Assembly (NCBI GenBank): GCA_964020155.1
Contig: OZ026555.1
Location: 963,515 to 1,027,514, forward strand
From: Chondrilla cf. caribensis
Taxonomy: Eukaryota > Porifera > Demospongiae > Chondrillida > Chondrillidae
DNA length: 64,000 nt
Direction: 5' to 3'
In this document: positions 63,025-64,000 of the stretch, piece after piece
Layout: every line of letters starts with the position of its first letter
Position numbering within the stretch: position 1 is the first letter of the stretch
Notes under the pieces: model-generated
The model's input: the letters and a program-made list of their open reading frames with translations, nothing else
Told to the model about the DNA's origin: nothing
The model's database searches: none
Made by a program: the position numbers and the translations under genes

Positions 63025-64000
63025 GTGAGTGTTTGACTTGGACTCGTACGCCCTCACACCTAGTGCTGCTTGTCAGCCTACTCTTGTCCCAGTAGTGAGA
63101 CGCGCCCAACATGTGTGATCACAAGTACCAGTAGTGAGACACGTCCAACATGTGCGATCACAAGTCTCAGTAGTGAAATACGCCCAACATGTGTGATCAC
63201 AAGTCCCAGTAGTGAGACACGCCCAACATGTGCGATCACAAGTACCAGTAGTGAGACACACCCATATGTGTGATCACAAGTCCCAATAGTGAGACACGCC
63301 CAACATGTGCAATCACAAGTAGCTGTGGACTTGTGTAAAATCAGCTAGTTTTCATACCCCTTGAGCACAAGTGAACTACTCACATTATGTGAAAAGTGTT
63401 GTTATAAAGAGGCCTAACTTTATACATATGTACCCATCTATGTTTATGTGTATGCTTTCACACACCTACACATCTTTGTTTGACTGGTGAAGTGTGTCCA
63501 GTTGAGCTACTTTAGATCCAATCAACCCTAACCATATGGGATATCCCATGTACTTATAAACAAACTCATAACTAAGTTACCATAATACTTTGGATCAGTT
63601 AGAAAAAATTACCATACATGTACGTAGGTTATTATGAGAACTTTATCTTGAGTTTACTTACTAGATATTCCTTTGTATGGTTTCAGACTACGTACATATT
63701 ATGTACCTCACATGTTTGTCCATGCTAGCAGAATCCCATCTTAATAGAGTATGACATCACACACACAAATACATATGTATGGCTGGTGTTGTGAGCTGGG
63801 AGACACATTACGTTTGTGCAAATAGAACTTTTGTGCTGACAGAGATTTCACTAAGCAGTTCCCACTGTTGTACATGCAATATGTGACAAATGTTAGGTGA
63901 GAGAGAGAATTCACGGTAACTTCCTCCAGTTACCATGATTCTTCTGTAGCAAGTTGCTTGTTCTGGTGAGATTTCTTTCCTAATATCCTTGAATGTTCGA
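63025..64000. other. CADPS intron 2, partial, with 40-bp minisatellite at its start
   Basis: After the donor GTGAGTG at 63025, a minisatellite (about 63082-63320) repeats CAGTAGTGAGACACGCCCAA plus CATGTGYGATCACAAGT about six times. The rest, to the right edge, shows no recognisable exon. Confidence 0.75.

Overview
This is a eukaryotic, metazoan nuclear window. The genes are split by many short introns with GT-AG borders, and the DNA is rich in (CA)n/(TG)n microsatellites, coding and intronic minisatellites and small terminal-inverted-repeat elements. The gene set (a ciliary CFAP100, THADA, SUV39H, CADPS, and CARD-NACHT receptors resembling the large NLR families of sponges and other early-branching animals) suggests an aquatic invertebrate. 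A sponge is my best guess, but the sequence alone does not prove it.

Layout. 1-3579: no confident exon; microsatellites, a perfect 46-bp palindrome, a foldback hairpin and a decayed Crypton-like fragment. 3580-14656 (+): 3' part of CFAP100 (CCDC37), 11 exons, with a 5'-truncated but open non-LTR retrotransposon inserted antisense in an intron (about 10027-12529). 14858-32510 (+): a complete THADA gene reconstructed as 35 exons (about 2115 aa) whose phases all agree; one exon carries a 161-aa in-frame minisatellite and one intron holds a tRNA-Gly(TCC). 32960-38259 (+): a ten-exon gene joining a CARD-like death-fold domain to a Rab7-like GTPase. 38366-55780 (-): two tandem copies of an 8.5-8.7 kb unit, each encoding a CARD-NACHT-LRR-like receptor. 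56406-59092 (-): a SUV39H-type H3K9 methyltransferase with a very long linker. 59588 to the right edge (+): the first two coding exons of a CADPS (CAPS) gene, divergent from SUV39H.

Most notable. (1) The CARD/Rab7-like fusion has an altered switch II (no catalytic Gln) and no prenylation cysteine. It lies directly beside two CARD-bearing NLR genes, so a local CARD signalling module is plausible (inference). (2) The two NLR paralogs record a clear history: tandem duplication, loss of the start codon and of two LRR-coding exons in one copy, different coding minisatellites, and a 556-bp TIR element whose empty site is preserved in the other copy. (3) Across genes on both strands, microsatellites follow an orientation rule: sense-strand (TG)n sits just after 5' splice sites and sense-strand (CA)n just before 3' splice sites.

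Exon coordinates were worked out by hand from splice consensus, reading frame and remembered family sequence. Borders may be off where alternative GT or AG sites exist.
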